Below are positions 1 to 6,456 of a stretch of DNA of 6,456 nt, piece after piece. The stretch lies in NCBI GenBank assembly GCA_003551785.1, contig PUNP01001005.1, positions 1 to 6,456 of the forward strand. Reading direction: 5' to 3'. The notes below the pieces were generated by a model, which was not told where the DNA came from, did no database searches, and worked only from the letters and a program-made list of their open reading frames with translations. Made by a program: the position numbers and the translations under genes. Position 1 is the stretch's first letter. Each line of letters begins with the position of its first letter. The stretch is from Candidatus Brocadiaceae bacterium (GTDB lineage Bacteria > Planctomycetota > Brocadiia > SM23-32).

Positions 1-935
1 ACGACCCAACTGCTGCTTAAACCGCCGATGGCAACCCCCGCCATAGCGGCGAAAACCATCCCGCTGGTGGCGCCTTCACCGAGTCCATACTGCACAACTC
101 CCAATTCATTGATTATCATGACCTTCAGAGAACCAAGGAAGAAAATCAGGGTGATCACGCCGATGGCTAAAGTCAAATAAGGGTCAAGCCGTATCCGCCA
201 TAAATCCTTCAGAGTGTCAATAGATCCTGTCCATGGGAATTTAGCGTTCGGGGCGGCGGCACGATAGTGGGGAATAGCGAAAGAAGTTGCCAATCCGGCA
301 AGCGCTACGGTGAGAATTACTATAGCGACAAGGGCGCGACCGGCGTGAATGTCCGCAAAAGTTTTACCGGATATGCCCAGAGCGATACCGGCACATGCAA
401 CTCCGAAAAGGATGGCTAACGTAACGAAAACACGTAATTTTGCGTTGACGGGGTTGACCCTATGATGGGGGAAAAGTTCAGGTATTGATCCGTTCAGTGC
501 CGGATTAAAAATAGCTGACTGAGTGCCCATGATGCATACCATAGCCAACATTAAAGCCCAGCTCCCGAGTATAATGCCGGCGGCACCGCAAACCATCGCC
601 GCAAGTTCAAGGGCCTTCGCACCGATGACTACGTTGCGTTTAGGGAATCGGTCGGCCAACCATCCTGCCGGTGCTGAAAGCACTAAATAGGGCAGGGCAA
701 AAAGTGCCATCGCCGTTCCCTGATACCACGTGATACCCGCCGCTACGGCCAGCAGAAAAGTCGCCTGTCGAAAAAAATTATCATTAAATACCCCCATCCC
801 GTAACATGACGCCATCGCGGAGAATTTAAATAACGGCCTGCCGGGCTTACCTGCCTCAGAAACGACGCTAGTTCGGTTTTCATTATCGACATGCGAAATT
901 TTATCTTTTTTATTTTTATTATCGGAATGTGGCAT
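1..935 (-). CDS. MFS transporter, LplT/Aas-like lysophospholipid flippase domain (partial, C-terminus beyond the window)
   Basis: This is an inner-membrane major facilitator protein. About 311 codons are visible and the frame is still open at base 1. The start is the ATG at 935, the first in frame after an in-frame TAA about 57 bases upstream. No Shine-Dalgarno site is visible and a 15-bp palindrome sits there instead. A charged, Lys/Asp/Asn-rich cytoplasmic N-terminus of about 37 residues precedes the first membrane helix, which carries YGMGVFNDNFFRQA (45-58). MFS motif A follows as GWLADRFPKR (91-100), then NPALNGSIPELFP (about 144-156). Hydrophobic helices continue after the 6-7 loop. The FNDN-FRQA motif, motif A and the LPEL-like segment are typical of LplT and of the transporter half of Aas-type proteins, which flip lysophospholipids inward for re-acylation. 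Family members may be transporter only (about 400 residues) or fused to acyltransferase and acyl-ACP synthetase domains (over 1,000). The window cannot tell which. The MFS call is secure; the substrate is inferred. Confidence 0.85.
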   Translation of the reverse strand, partial: MPHSDNKNKKDKISHVDNENRTSVVSEAGKPGRPLFKFSAMASCYGMGVFNDNFFRQATFLLAVAAGITWYQGTAMALFALPYLVLSAPAGWLADRFPKRNVVIGAKALELAAMVCGAAGIILGSWALMLAMVCIMGTQSAIFNPALNGSIPELFPHHRVNPVNAKLRVFVTLAILFGVACAGIALGISGKTFADIHAGRALVAIVILTVALAGLATSFAIPHYRAAAPNAKFPWTGSIDTLKDLWRIRLDPYLTLAIGVITLIFFLGSLKVMIINELGVVQYGLGEGATSGMVFAAMAGVAIGGLSSSWV

Positions 936-939
936 ATAT

Positions 940-954
940 ACAATTTTAAATTGT
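940..954. repeat. 15-bp perfect palindrome at the MFS ribosome-binding position
   Basis: ACAATTTTAAATTGT has 7-bp arms (ACAATTT / AAATTGT) around one central base. It ends four bases before the MFS start codon, exactly where a Shine-Dalgarno site would lie, and is downstream of the candidate -10 box. It could be an operator for a dimeric repressor or a weak AT-only mRNA hairpin. The symmetry is seen directly; any function is inferred. Confidence 0.45.
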
Positions 955-989
955 GGATGAGCGAAATATTATGAGGGGGGCTTTTATCC

Positions 990-995
990 ATTATA
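990..995 (-). promoter_or_regulatory. Candidate -10 box for the MFS gene
   Basis: The minus strand reads TATAAT, a perfect sigma-70 -10 box. The hexamer 17 bases upstream is TTTAAT, a poor -35 (3 of 6). Transcription would begin near 983, giving a leader of about 48 nt to the ATG at 935. The surroundings are A+T-rich, so a chance match is possible. Confidence 0.4.
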
Positions 996-1023
996 ATAAA
1001 CCTGAAAAGATAATTAAAATGAA

Positions 1024-1049
1024 TCGCTGAGACTAATTACTCATCGCGA
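1024..1049 (-). terminator. Possible weak terminator hairpin after the USP-EIIA gene
   Basis: An imperfect inverted repeat pairs TCGC with GCGA and TGAG with CTCA, with a two-base bulge and an 8-base loop. On the minus strand it is followed by a T-rich but interrupted stretch (TTCATTTTAATTATC). It lies between the USP-EIIA stop (1143) and the candidate MFS promoter (990-995), where a terminator would be expected. The stem is bulged and the T tract broken, so termination would be inefficient. The rest of this 207-base gap has only a small TGCGG-CCA-CCGCA hairpin (about 1124-1136) with no T run. Confidence 0.3.
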
Positions 1050-1142
1050 AAGCTGGGGTGCACCTGGATTTGCAGTATTTGACCATTATTTCGTTTTTTT
1101 AACGCAGAAATCGCAGCTGATAGTGCGGTGGCCGCATTATTT

Positions 1143-2375
1143 TCATGCGTTTGTCGAGTGATCAGGGCGGTAATTTTCCAGTTTACCTAAAACCTCCCGG
1201 GGGGATGTACTTTGCAGAATATCGGCACGACGGCGGGGGCTTAACATGATATTTGCAATTTCGCTGAGCAACCCCAGATATTCGTCATAATGCTCTCTGG
1301 GGGAGATGAGCAGGAAAATGAATTTGGAAAGCTGTTCGGGTCCGCCACCGAAATCTATACCCTCCGGGCAAATCCCGAGTGAACCGATGAGTCCTGATAT
1401 TCCGGGAATGGTGACATGGGGAAAAGCGGTTTCAGCGTCGGTTGCCGTTGGATAGAGCGTTTCCCTTCTCATAGCCGATTCAAGAACATACCGGCGTCCC
1501 GCAGCAGGGATTTGTTTATTCTTTACGAGTTTATCTATCAGCAGTTCAATAGCCTTATTTTTCTCCACGCGCGGCATATCCATATATACGACTTCTTCCC
1601 AGAATATATCACTGATATCAAAAACAGAAGGCTTACGGCCGAGGAACATAATGAGATCGTTGGGCAGTTTTTTACTTAAGATATCGGGTATGGAACCCTC
1701 AAAAAATTCACCTACTCTTGCATAAGTGGGACCGCCCAGGATAACCATATCGTCTCCTTTCACATTTTGTGTAATACCTTGCACAAAGTCTTCGCAGCGG
1801 GAGACTTTTAGTGGAGCTTTCAGACCGACAAGTCTTGCGGCATTCAGCCCTGCGGGGCTGGATTCCTGTTCTTGACATCCCCATTTTTTCGCTTCGGGGA
1901 GTTCCACGCAAAGTATGCGAGGGGGAAGCCCCAGTTCTTCCGATATGGCGTCGGCAGACCATAAGTGATGAACGATATGAGGGCCACCGCTGGCGAGAAT
2001 CAACGCATTGCGAACCGAAGCACAATGCCTGCCTTTACGCACAAGTATGCCCGGCAAGTTGTTTTGTTGTAAAGCGGATAGTACGCAAGAAAGACATTCT
2101 GATTGCTGCGGCCAGTCGGAGACAAGCATTTTTATTTGAGAAGTCTCGCCAACCGCCTTAACCGCTTCTGGAAGTGAATTGGCGCTGTCAATATGTATAA
2201 ATTGAATGTCAGGAGGAATAAAAGTATGGAGACCCGCACCATAACAAAGGCACTGCAAAGGGGCATGGAATTCTCTGCTAAGTGTTTCCGCGCACCGGAA
2301 AAGCAATTCCGTTCCAAACTCTGACCCGTTCAAAACCAAAATCGACGTTTTTCTTGAGTCGTTCAATTGTACCAC
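1143..2375 (-). CDS. Tandem universal-stress-protein domains fused to a PTS EIIA type-2 (PtsN/fructose-family) domain
   Basis: This is a soluble 410-residue protein with no signal peptide or membrane helix. Residues 10-115 form an alpha/beta USP-like half (ILVLNGSEFGTELL at the N-terminus, ending LPGILVRKG). Residues 120-250 form a second USP-like half (NALILASGGPH, then VILGGPTYARVGEFFEGS). Its nucleotide-binding motif, normally G-x2-G-x9-G-S, reads G214-x2-T217-x9-G227-S228, so one glycine is lost. Residues about 257-400 match the EIIA-2 fold: a helix ending VLESAMRRE, then AFPHVTIPG with the expected phospho-acceptor His320, CPEGIDFGG, KFIFLLISPREHYDEYLGLLS and a C-terminal SPREVLGKL helix. 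EIIA-2 domains accept phosphate from HPr and pass it to EIIB or act as regulators like PtsN. No EIIB or EIIC is encoded nearby, so a regulatory or sensing role is inferred. The longest start is GTG at 2375; TTG at 2366 has the better-spaced Shine-Dalgarno. It lies 48 bases after the restriction-modification stop. Confidence 0.85.
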   Translation of the reverse strand: MVQLNDSRKTSILVLNGSEFGTELLFRCAETLSREFHAPLQCLCYGAGLHTFIPPDIQFIHIDSANSLPEAVKAVGETSQIKMLVSDWPQQSECLSCVLSALQQNNLPGILVRKGRHCASVRNALILASGGPHIVHHLWSADAISEELGLPPRILCVELPEAKKWGCQEQESSPAGLNAARLVGLKAPLKVSRCEDFVQGITQNVKGDDMVILGGPTYARVGEFFEGSIPDILSKKLPNDLIMFLGRKPSVFDISDIFWEEVVYMDMPRVEKNKAIELLIDKLVKNKQIPAAGRRYVLESAMRRETLYPTATDAETAFPHVTIPGISGLIGSLGICPEGIDFGGGPEQLSKFIFLLISPREHYDEYLGLLSEIANIMLSPRRRADILQSTSPREVLGKLENYRPDHSTNA

Positions 2376-2378
2376 CTC
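2372..2378 (-). promoter_or_regulatory. Shine-Dalgarno site that favours a TTG start for the USP-EIIA gene
   Basis: The minus strand reads GAGGTGG, five bases before TTG at 2366-2364. The same bases overlap the longest-frame GTG start (2375-2373), which has only GAG directly against it. The spacing therefore argues that translation begins at the TTG, three codons later than the longest frame. No convincing promoter was found in the 48-base gap upstream (a CATTAT -10-like hexamer has no -35), so read-through from the restriction-modification gene is plausible. Confidence 0.5.
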
Positions 2379-2423
2379 AATCTGAACCGTATAATGTATT
2401 CAGTAACGCCCTTACATCATCTC

Positions 2424-5400
2424 CTAATTCTTAGACGCATGTTTATTAACCGTTTTATAAAATTTATTTTTTGCACACTCCCCCTTAATTTGTTCAGCTT
2501 TCTCAAACCCTAACTCTTTTATTGGGACATTAAAGTATAAAGCAAAAACCAAGTCGTCTATATAATCCTTTAACTGCTTTTGTTTTTCTATGTCAATGAC
2601 CGGTAAAGATTTCAGGTCCGTTAATTGCACAGAGTTTATTGCACCATCCTCAGCATATTTGTCATTAATTATCTTTTCAACCAAAAGAGAATTTTGGATG
2701 ATAGGTAGCTTAGTCTCTTCTTTGCCTTTACACAATACAAGTTCTTTTCCTTTTACATATATAGTATCAAACATTTGCATCAGTATCCCTGAGAAATCAA
2801 TCAGATCAGCAAGTTTTATATGTTCCTTTTCAATGAGGTTGGTTGCAGAGCTAATCACTTCTTTTTTAAGTATTTTGGTTGTTTGATTAATTTTAGGGAC
2901 ACGCAAAAATTCCTTGATATGGGTTATACCTAAAAGGAGGTCTTTTTCACTTTGTACTTTCAACTTCTCTTCGATAATTAAGTTAATTAACTTTGAGTTA
3001 AGTAATGCGAACAGATACATAATCTCATGCTTACACTTGGAGCTTATTAAGATGTAGTTATAATTGGTAATTACGTTGTCCTCAGTATAGAAAAAACGCG
3101 TGTAATTCATATACCGCCATATAATCTTGTAAGGTTTTTGAAAAACTACTAATCCTTGGCTACCATGTGGAATTGTTATTGAGTTTATTGGCACCACTTG
3201 TGATTCTTTGTGAAGATAATATCCTTCTTTATTGGTATCAATCGTATGAAAATAATCCCTTTCGGAACTATTTTCTCTTGCTGGTGATAAATTGTCAACG
3301 GTCGTGATAGATTCCTTGGGAAATTTTAATCCTCTGTCAAAATAAAAAATTTCATCAAAGTGGTGTTCAGCTAAGTTATGATTGTAGTATTTTTCAATGG
3401 TTTCACTAACTCCTTTATAAGTTTCGTATAAATCTGAAAAATTTTTCTTTTCCTTAATGAAGCTCCAATTTGAAACATTATTCAAGAGTTTTCCCTGAAG
3501 GATATTCTTTTTTTTAGTATTTTTTCCTTGTTTTAGATTTGAGATAACAGTGGTAATATCTTTCTCATTTCCTTCATAGTTCCAAATTTCTAATTCGTGA
3601 AGGTCGTAAGGGGTCTTTCTTCTAAGAACTATGATTAAGCTTGAAGTGGGGATTGGTTTATTTTGTTTGATTCCTCTCCCTATAAACATCTTACCAGAAA
3701 AAGTGATGATTTTTTCTATAGTCGTAAACTTAGACAAATGATATCTAAGCACATCCAACGTGGTAGAATGTAATAAATTTTGAGGTATAATATAACACAG
3801 TCTTCCGTTATCTTTTAATAAAGCAATACCCAATGCCATAAAAAAGGCATACATGTTCACTGGTGGAGCATAATTTTTGGGATTCCCGGGAATGCTATGT
3901 AAGTTAACACCATAAACATTGCTGAGCTTGACCTTAGCTTGTTTCATCAACTTCCAAAATAAAACTCCTTGTTTGGCTGCTTCAAGGTAGCCTATATATG
4001 GTGGATTTCCTATCATAAAATCAAAACGGTAACGGTCTTCCGGTTTACGATTCGGTCGATTTTCAAGACTCTCTTTCAGATCGTTTAAATCACTTTCTTT
4101 TCTTACATAACTACTATAGCCCAAATCAAGCTCACTACCTTCAAAAGGCAGCAACGTCTGTTTCGGAGCAAATGAAGTTTGTATATCATGTATAGTATTT
4201 TTTAATTCGGTATCTAAAAACTCAGATAAACTATCTTTTGTCAAAAAAGCTTTGATTTTCTTTTCAACGGGGTCGTTATATCGTTCAGTGAGTATCAATG
4301 GCAGCATTCTCATAAGGATATTCATCTCTACCAGGTAAAGAGGGAATTCTTCAATATCCAGCCCAAAGACATTATTAATAACAATATCTTCAACAACCTT
4401 TTTTTGCTTTTCAGGATGGTTGCCAAAGGCTTTAATTATTGCATCGACACCACTATAAAGAAATGTTCCGCTGCCACAACTAATATCTATCAGTGAGATA
4501 CTGTACGGGTCTTTTTCATACCGCTTCTTGATTTCTTCTGGTGTGTAACCCATTTGCTCCAACATAAAATTCGCTACCACTGGATCGGTAAAATACTGTC
4601 CTTTTTTCTTTTCTTCATAAAGTTCTTTAAGGTAGTTTTCGTAGATGAATCCAAAAATTTCATTCTGGATATTGGCAAAGTTATACTTCTTTATGAAAAG
4701 AAATATATCAAGCCAGGGCGAAACATCCCATATGTTATTATCTAAACCATATATAAGTTTAACTAGAGTTTCTGAGATAAATGTTTGCTCTTCAGAAAAC
4801 GGTGGATAAATGTTTTTTGATATTTCCTCGGATATACCACCAATAACATTCAAGATAGGAGTATAATCTTTCAATTCTAAATAATTGCGAATCAGTTCGA
4901 TACGTGATTGGAACTTCTGCTTGAATTCACCGAATTCATTATCTACGAGGGTCTTATATAGAATAAACTGGATTATGTAAGCATAGCTTATTTCTACCGC
5001 TCTTTTTTCTTTTTCCTTTTGAGGTATACCATTAAAATAACCTTCGAGTTTTAGTTTCTCTTTGAAAGATTTGATAAGAGTGGTTATGTCATTGAAGAAA
5101 GTTTTCCGATGCTTATCAACAGTCCGCTGTTCCTTGACAAGTTCTAATTGTCCGCTTTCCTCGAAAAAAGTCAGATAATAATTTTCGGGCTTGATGTATT
5201 CATTCCAATAGGTAAGAAAGAAGTTTGTATCCTCGAATATTTGGTTTAAATCAAACTCATGGTGCAATAAGTCATTATTGTAGAATTGCCAAGTGTAACC
5301 ATCAGTTAGAATCCCGTATTTTTTTTCTAAATCACCTTGATAATTCTCTAATTGCTGCTTTCCTTCCTGAATGTTTTTGTATTTCTCTACTTCGACTGGT

Positions 5401-5645
5401 ATCACAATGTCTGAATTGATATAAATAATAAAATCTGCACGTCTTTGCTGTTTCGTGCCCTTTTCATGTATGAATTCATTTTTTCTCTTATGAGGACTTG
5501 TCGAAAGTTTTCCTTCTGAGAGGTCGAAAACATCTTCGCTCTTCAACATTTTTTTTACAAAAGTCTGAACTCCAGTTCCGATCTCTTTAGTAAGATAGGT
5601 ATCCTTTTCGCTATTCCACATTTTTTTAAGTTTGTGTATGCTCAT
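2424..5645 (-). CDS. Type IIG-like restriction-modification enzyme (Eco57I-type fused nuclease, N6-adenine methyltransferase and target recognition)
   Basis: A 1073-residue single-chain enzyme expected to cut unmodified foreign DNA and to methylate adenine at the same site using S-adenosylmethionine. Residues 1-130 look like a PD-(D/E)xK nuclease: RADFIIYI (D71), then IPVEVEKYK (E85, E87, K88), then a QQLENYQGDLEKKYGILTDG segment typical of these N-termini. A helical connector covers about 170-345. The gamma-class methyltransferase follows: motif X at GQYFTDPVVANFML (349-362), motif I at DISCGSGTF (387-395, the SAM loop), acidic motif II near GLDIEEF (428-433), catalytic motif IV NPPY (547-550), and later motifs around NMYAFFMALG and GRLCYIIP (597-621). 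About 680-1060 is the target-recognition region, including LLNSKLINLI (881-890). Length and order fit type IIG, and no separate specificity or nuclease gene is visible. The start is ATG 5645 with a weak GCGGA ten bases upstream. The gene is much richer in A+T than its neighbours. The recognition sequence cannot be read from the protein. Confidence 0.9.
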   Translation of the reverse strand: MSIHKLKKMWNSEKDTYLTKEIGTGVQTFVKKMLKSEDVFDLSEGKLSTSPHKRKNEFIHEKGTKQQRRADFIIYINSDIVIPVEVEKYKNIQEGKQQLENYQGDLEKKYGILTDGYTWQFYNNDLLHHEFDLNQIFEDTNFFLTYWNEYIKPENYYLTFFEESGQLELVKEQRTVDKHRKTFFNDITTLIKSFKEKLKLEGYFNGIPQKEKEKRAVEISYAYIIQFILYKTLVDNEFGEFKQKFQSRIELIRNYLELKDYTPILNVIGGISEEISKNIYPPFSEEQTFISETLVKLIYGLDNNIWDVSPWLDIFLFIKKYNFANIQNEIFGFIYENYLKELYEEKKKGQYFTDPVVANFMLEQMGYTPEEIKKRYEKDPYSISLIDISCGSGTFLYSGVDAIIKAFGNHPEKQKKVVEDIVINNVFGLDIEEFPLYLVEMNILMRMLPLILTERYNDPVEKKIKAFLTKDSLSEFLDTELKNTIHDIQTSFAPKQTLLPFEGSELDLGYSSYVRKESDLNDLKESLENRPNRKPEDRYRFDFMIGNPPYIGYLEAAKQGVLFWKLMKQAKVKLSNVYGVNLHSIPGNPKNYAPPVNMYAFFMALGIALLKDNGRLCYIIPQNLLHSTTLDVLRYHLSKFTTIEKIITFSGKMFIGRGIKQNKPIPTSSLIIVLRRKTPYDLHELEIWNYEGNEKDITTVISNLKQGKNTKKKNILQGKLLNNVSNWSFIKEKKNFSDLYETYKGVSETIEKYYNHNLAEHHFDEIFYFDRGLKFPKESITTVDNLSPARENSSERDYFHTIDTNKEGYYLHKESQVVPINSITIPHGSQGLVVFQKPYKIIWRYMNYTRFFYTEDNVITNYNYILISSKCKHEIMYLFALLNSKLINLIIEEKLKVQSEKDLLLGITHIKEFLRVPKINQTTKILKKEVISSATNLIEKEHIKLADLIDFSGILMQMFDTIYVKGKELVLCKGKEETKLPIIQNSLLVEKIINDKYAEDGAINSVQLTDLKSLPVIDIEKQKQLKDYIDDLVFALYFNVPIKELGFEKAEQIKGECAKNKFYKTVNKHASKN

Positions 5646-5679
5646 AATTATAATTCCGCAATGAAGTTATATCTTGGAT

Positions 5680-5695
5680 ACTTTTCAAGAAAAGT
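5680..5695. repeat. 16-bp palindrome in the leader of the restriction-modification gene
   Basis: ACTTTTCAAGAAAAGT on the plus strand has perfect 7-bp arms (ACTTTTC / GAAAAGT) around two central bases. It lies 34 bases upstream of the ATG and about 90 bases downstream of the promoter, so it could be an operator or an RNA hairpin limiting expression. Self-limiting control is common in restriction-modification genes, but no controller (C) protein gene is present in the window. Confidence 0.45.
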
Positions 5696-5788
5696 GGGCA
5701 AAACAGATCAACAATTACGTATATGCACAAGATGTCCACCCAATACATAGCCGCGACATCTGTGGTAGTGCTGCTGCAACTGCATGAA

Positions 5789-5817
5789 ATCATATGAATA
5801 AAATTTGAGGGTGTCAA
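5789..5817 (-). promoter_or_regulatory. Strong sigma-70 promoter for the restriction-modification gene, overlapping the larC stop codon
   Basis: On the minus strand TTGACA (5817-5812, 6 of 6 to consensus) is followed after exactly 17 bases by TATGAT (5794-5789, 5 of 6). The TGA stop of larC (5816-5814) lies inside the -35 box. Transcription should start near 5782, giving a leader of about 137 nt before the ATG at 5645. The match and spacing make this the best-supported regulatory site in the window. Confidence 0.75.
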
Positions 5818-6456
5818 GTGCATATGTCAAAACTTTTTTTATAACATTCAATGATTGTCTGAGATATGTCTGCCGGCGGGATATTTTCTTTCCGGGCTAT
5901 CTTTTTGCAGTCGTCAAATTCCGGCTTTATTTTAATTACCTTATCTCCCCATTTTCCAACTTTAACTGCCACAGTTCCCCACGGTGTTTGAACATCAACT
6001 TTTTCGCACTGTAATTTGTGACGCTGACATTGGTAAAACCTCACGCCCAGGGTCGAGCTGTGTTCGAGCAGGAAATCCGTCAAAATGTTTTTTGATTCTT
6101 TTGAGGCGATAACAGTAAACTTGAACGCCGGTCTGTTTTTTTTCATTTGGATGGGGGTAATGAAGGCGTCTAAAGCACCTGTTTGAAACGCCTTTTCAAG
6201 CAGAAAACCGGTCTCCTCGCCCGTCATATCGTCCAGGTTGGTTTCTATAACAAATACGGAGTCACGGCAGGGAGTTAGATTTGAGGATTGCATTTCTTCC
6301 TGGTATGTTTTTCCGATCATAAGTCGAAGGGTGTTGGATACGTTTTTGAAATCGCCATTTCCCGCTCCAAATCCCGTCTTTTCGATGCGGATATCAGGGG
6401 CTGTTTTATCGGCTTCCGTATAATAGCTGAGTATAGCCGCACCGGTAGGTGTAGTC
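5814..6456 (-). CDS. larC: LarC, pyridinium-3,5-bisthiocarboxylic acid mononucleotide nickel insertion protein (partial, N-terminus beyond the window)
   Basis: LarC inserts nickel into the pyridinium bis-thiocarboxylate nucleotide, in a CTP-dependent cytoplasmic reaction that completes the nickel-pincer cofactor of lactate racemase and related LarA-type enzymes. The frame is open to the window edge, and the C-terminal 213 residues are visible. The conserved landmarks are present in order: TPTGAAIL (visible residues 2-9), GFGAGNGDFKN (28-38) and LRLMIG, then the C-terminal (LarC2) domain with ETNLDDMTGEE (71-81), DAFITPIQMKKNRP (96-109), STLGVR (134-139) and KPEFDDCKKIARKENIP near the end. Family members are about 400 residues, so roughly half is here. 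The two halves are read in one frame across the LRLMIG junction, unlike Lactiplantibacillus plantarum, where larC1 and larC2 are joined by a frameshift. An internal ATG at 6320 is part of LRLMIG and not the start. Other lar genes are not in view. Confidence 0.93.
   Translation of the reverse strand, partial: TTPTGAAILSYYTEADKTAPDIRIEKTGFGAGNGDFKNVSNTLRLMIGKTYQEEMQSSNLTPCRDSVFVIETNLDDMTGEETGFLLEKAFQTGALDAFITPIQMKKNRPAFKFTVIASKESKNILTDFLLEHSSTLGVRFYQCQRHKLQCEKVDVQTPWGTVAVKVGKWGDKVIKIKPEFDDCKKIARKENIPPADISQTIIECYKKSFDICT

Noticed and set aside
743..991. Minus-strand reading frame of 82 codons starting MDKSPPHN
   Set aside because: It overlaps the MFS gene in another frame. The MFS frame carries the conserved FNDN-FRQA and motif A signatures, and this one resembles nothing.
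1416..2161. Open frames on the plus strand opposite the USP-EIIA gene
   Set aside because: They are antisense to a gene with recognisable conserved domains, have no recognisable motifs, and look like by-products of its codon bias.
2403..2416. GTAA-GGGCG-TTAC inverted repeat after the restriction-modification stop as a terminator
   Set aside because: The stem is only 4 bp and there is no T run, so it is not a credible terminator.
2590..5419. Short plus-strand frames opposite the restriction-modification gene
   Set aside because: All are antisense to a continuous 1073-residue frame with intact catalytic motifs, and none has a supported start or family signature.
5626..5823. Minus-strand frame of 65 codons across the larC/restriction-modification gap, possible leader peptide or small controller gene
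   Set aside because: Its first ATGs lie at or upstream of the mapped -10 box, there is no Shine-Dalgarno, it overlaps both neighbours out of frame, and there is no helix-turn-helix pattern.
6318..6320. ATG at 6320 as the start of a separate larC2-like gene
   Set aside because: The frame is open upstream to the window edge and encodes TPTGAAIL and GFGAGNGDFKN, the expected LarC sequence, so the ATG is internal.

Overview
The window holds four protein-coding genes, all on the minus strand. In transcription order (high to low coordinate) they are: the 3' end of larC (nickel-pincer cofactor biosynthesis), a large single-chain type IIG-like restriction-modification enzyme, a tandem universal-stress/PTS-EIIA fusion protein, and the 5' part of an MFS transporter of the lysophospholipid-flippase (LplT/Aas) kind. 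No RNA gene, CRISPR array, transposase or integrase was seen. Both ends of the window cut through a gene.

The organism is a bacterium with a mid-G+C chromosome (hand-counted 60-base samples of the MFS, USP-EIIA and larC genes give about 50-53% G+C) and intergenic regions rich in A+T. Gene content is compatible with a Gram-negative anaerobe or fermenter, possibly of the PVC group (Lentisphaerota/Kiritimatiellota-like), but nothing here fixes the phylum and that placement is only a guess.

Layout. 5814-6456: larC C-terminal half, one uninterrupted frame. 5646-5813: a 168-base gap whose upstream edge carries a near-consensus sigma-70 promoter. Its -35 box overlaps the larC stop codon, and it would give the next gene a leader of about 137 nt containing a 16-bp palindrome. 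2424-5645: the 1073-residue restriction-modification enzyme, clearly richer in A+T than its neighbours (samples of 25-30% G+C), so probably acquired by transfer. 2376-2423: a 48-base gap with a Shine-Dalgarno site but no convincing promoter. 1143-2375: the USP-USP-EIIA protein. 936-1142: a 207-base gap with a possible weak terminator hairpin, a consensus -10 box and a 15-bp palindrome at the ribosome-binding position. 1-935: the MFS gene, running off the window.

The larC, USP-EIIA and MFS genes look like ordinary chromosomal housekeeping or regulatory genes with no obvious shared pathway. The restriction-modification gene stands alone as a defence module: nuclease, methyltransferase and target recognition in one chain, with its own promoter. 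It appears to have been placed between two genes that would otherwise be neighbours. The most notable points are this solitary insertion, its E-x-E nuclease motif, the promoter sharing bases with the larC stop, and the orphan EIIA domain fused to degenerate USP domains. I did not find evidence for a wholly new type of system.
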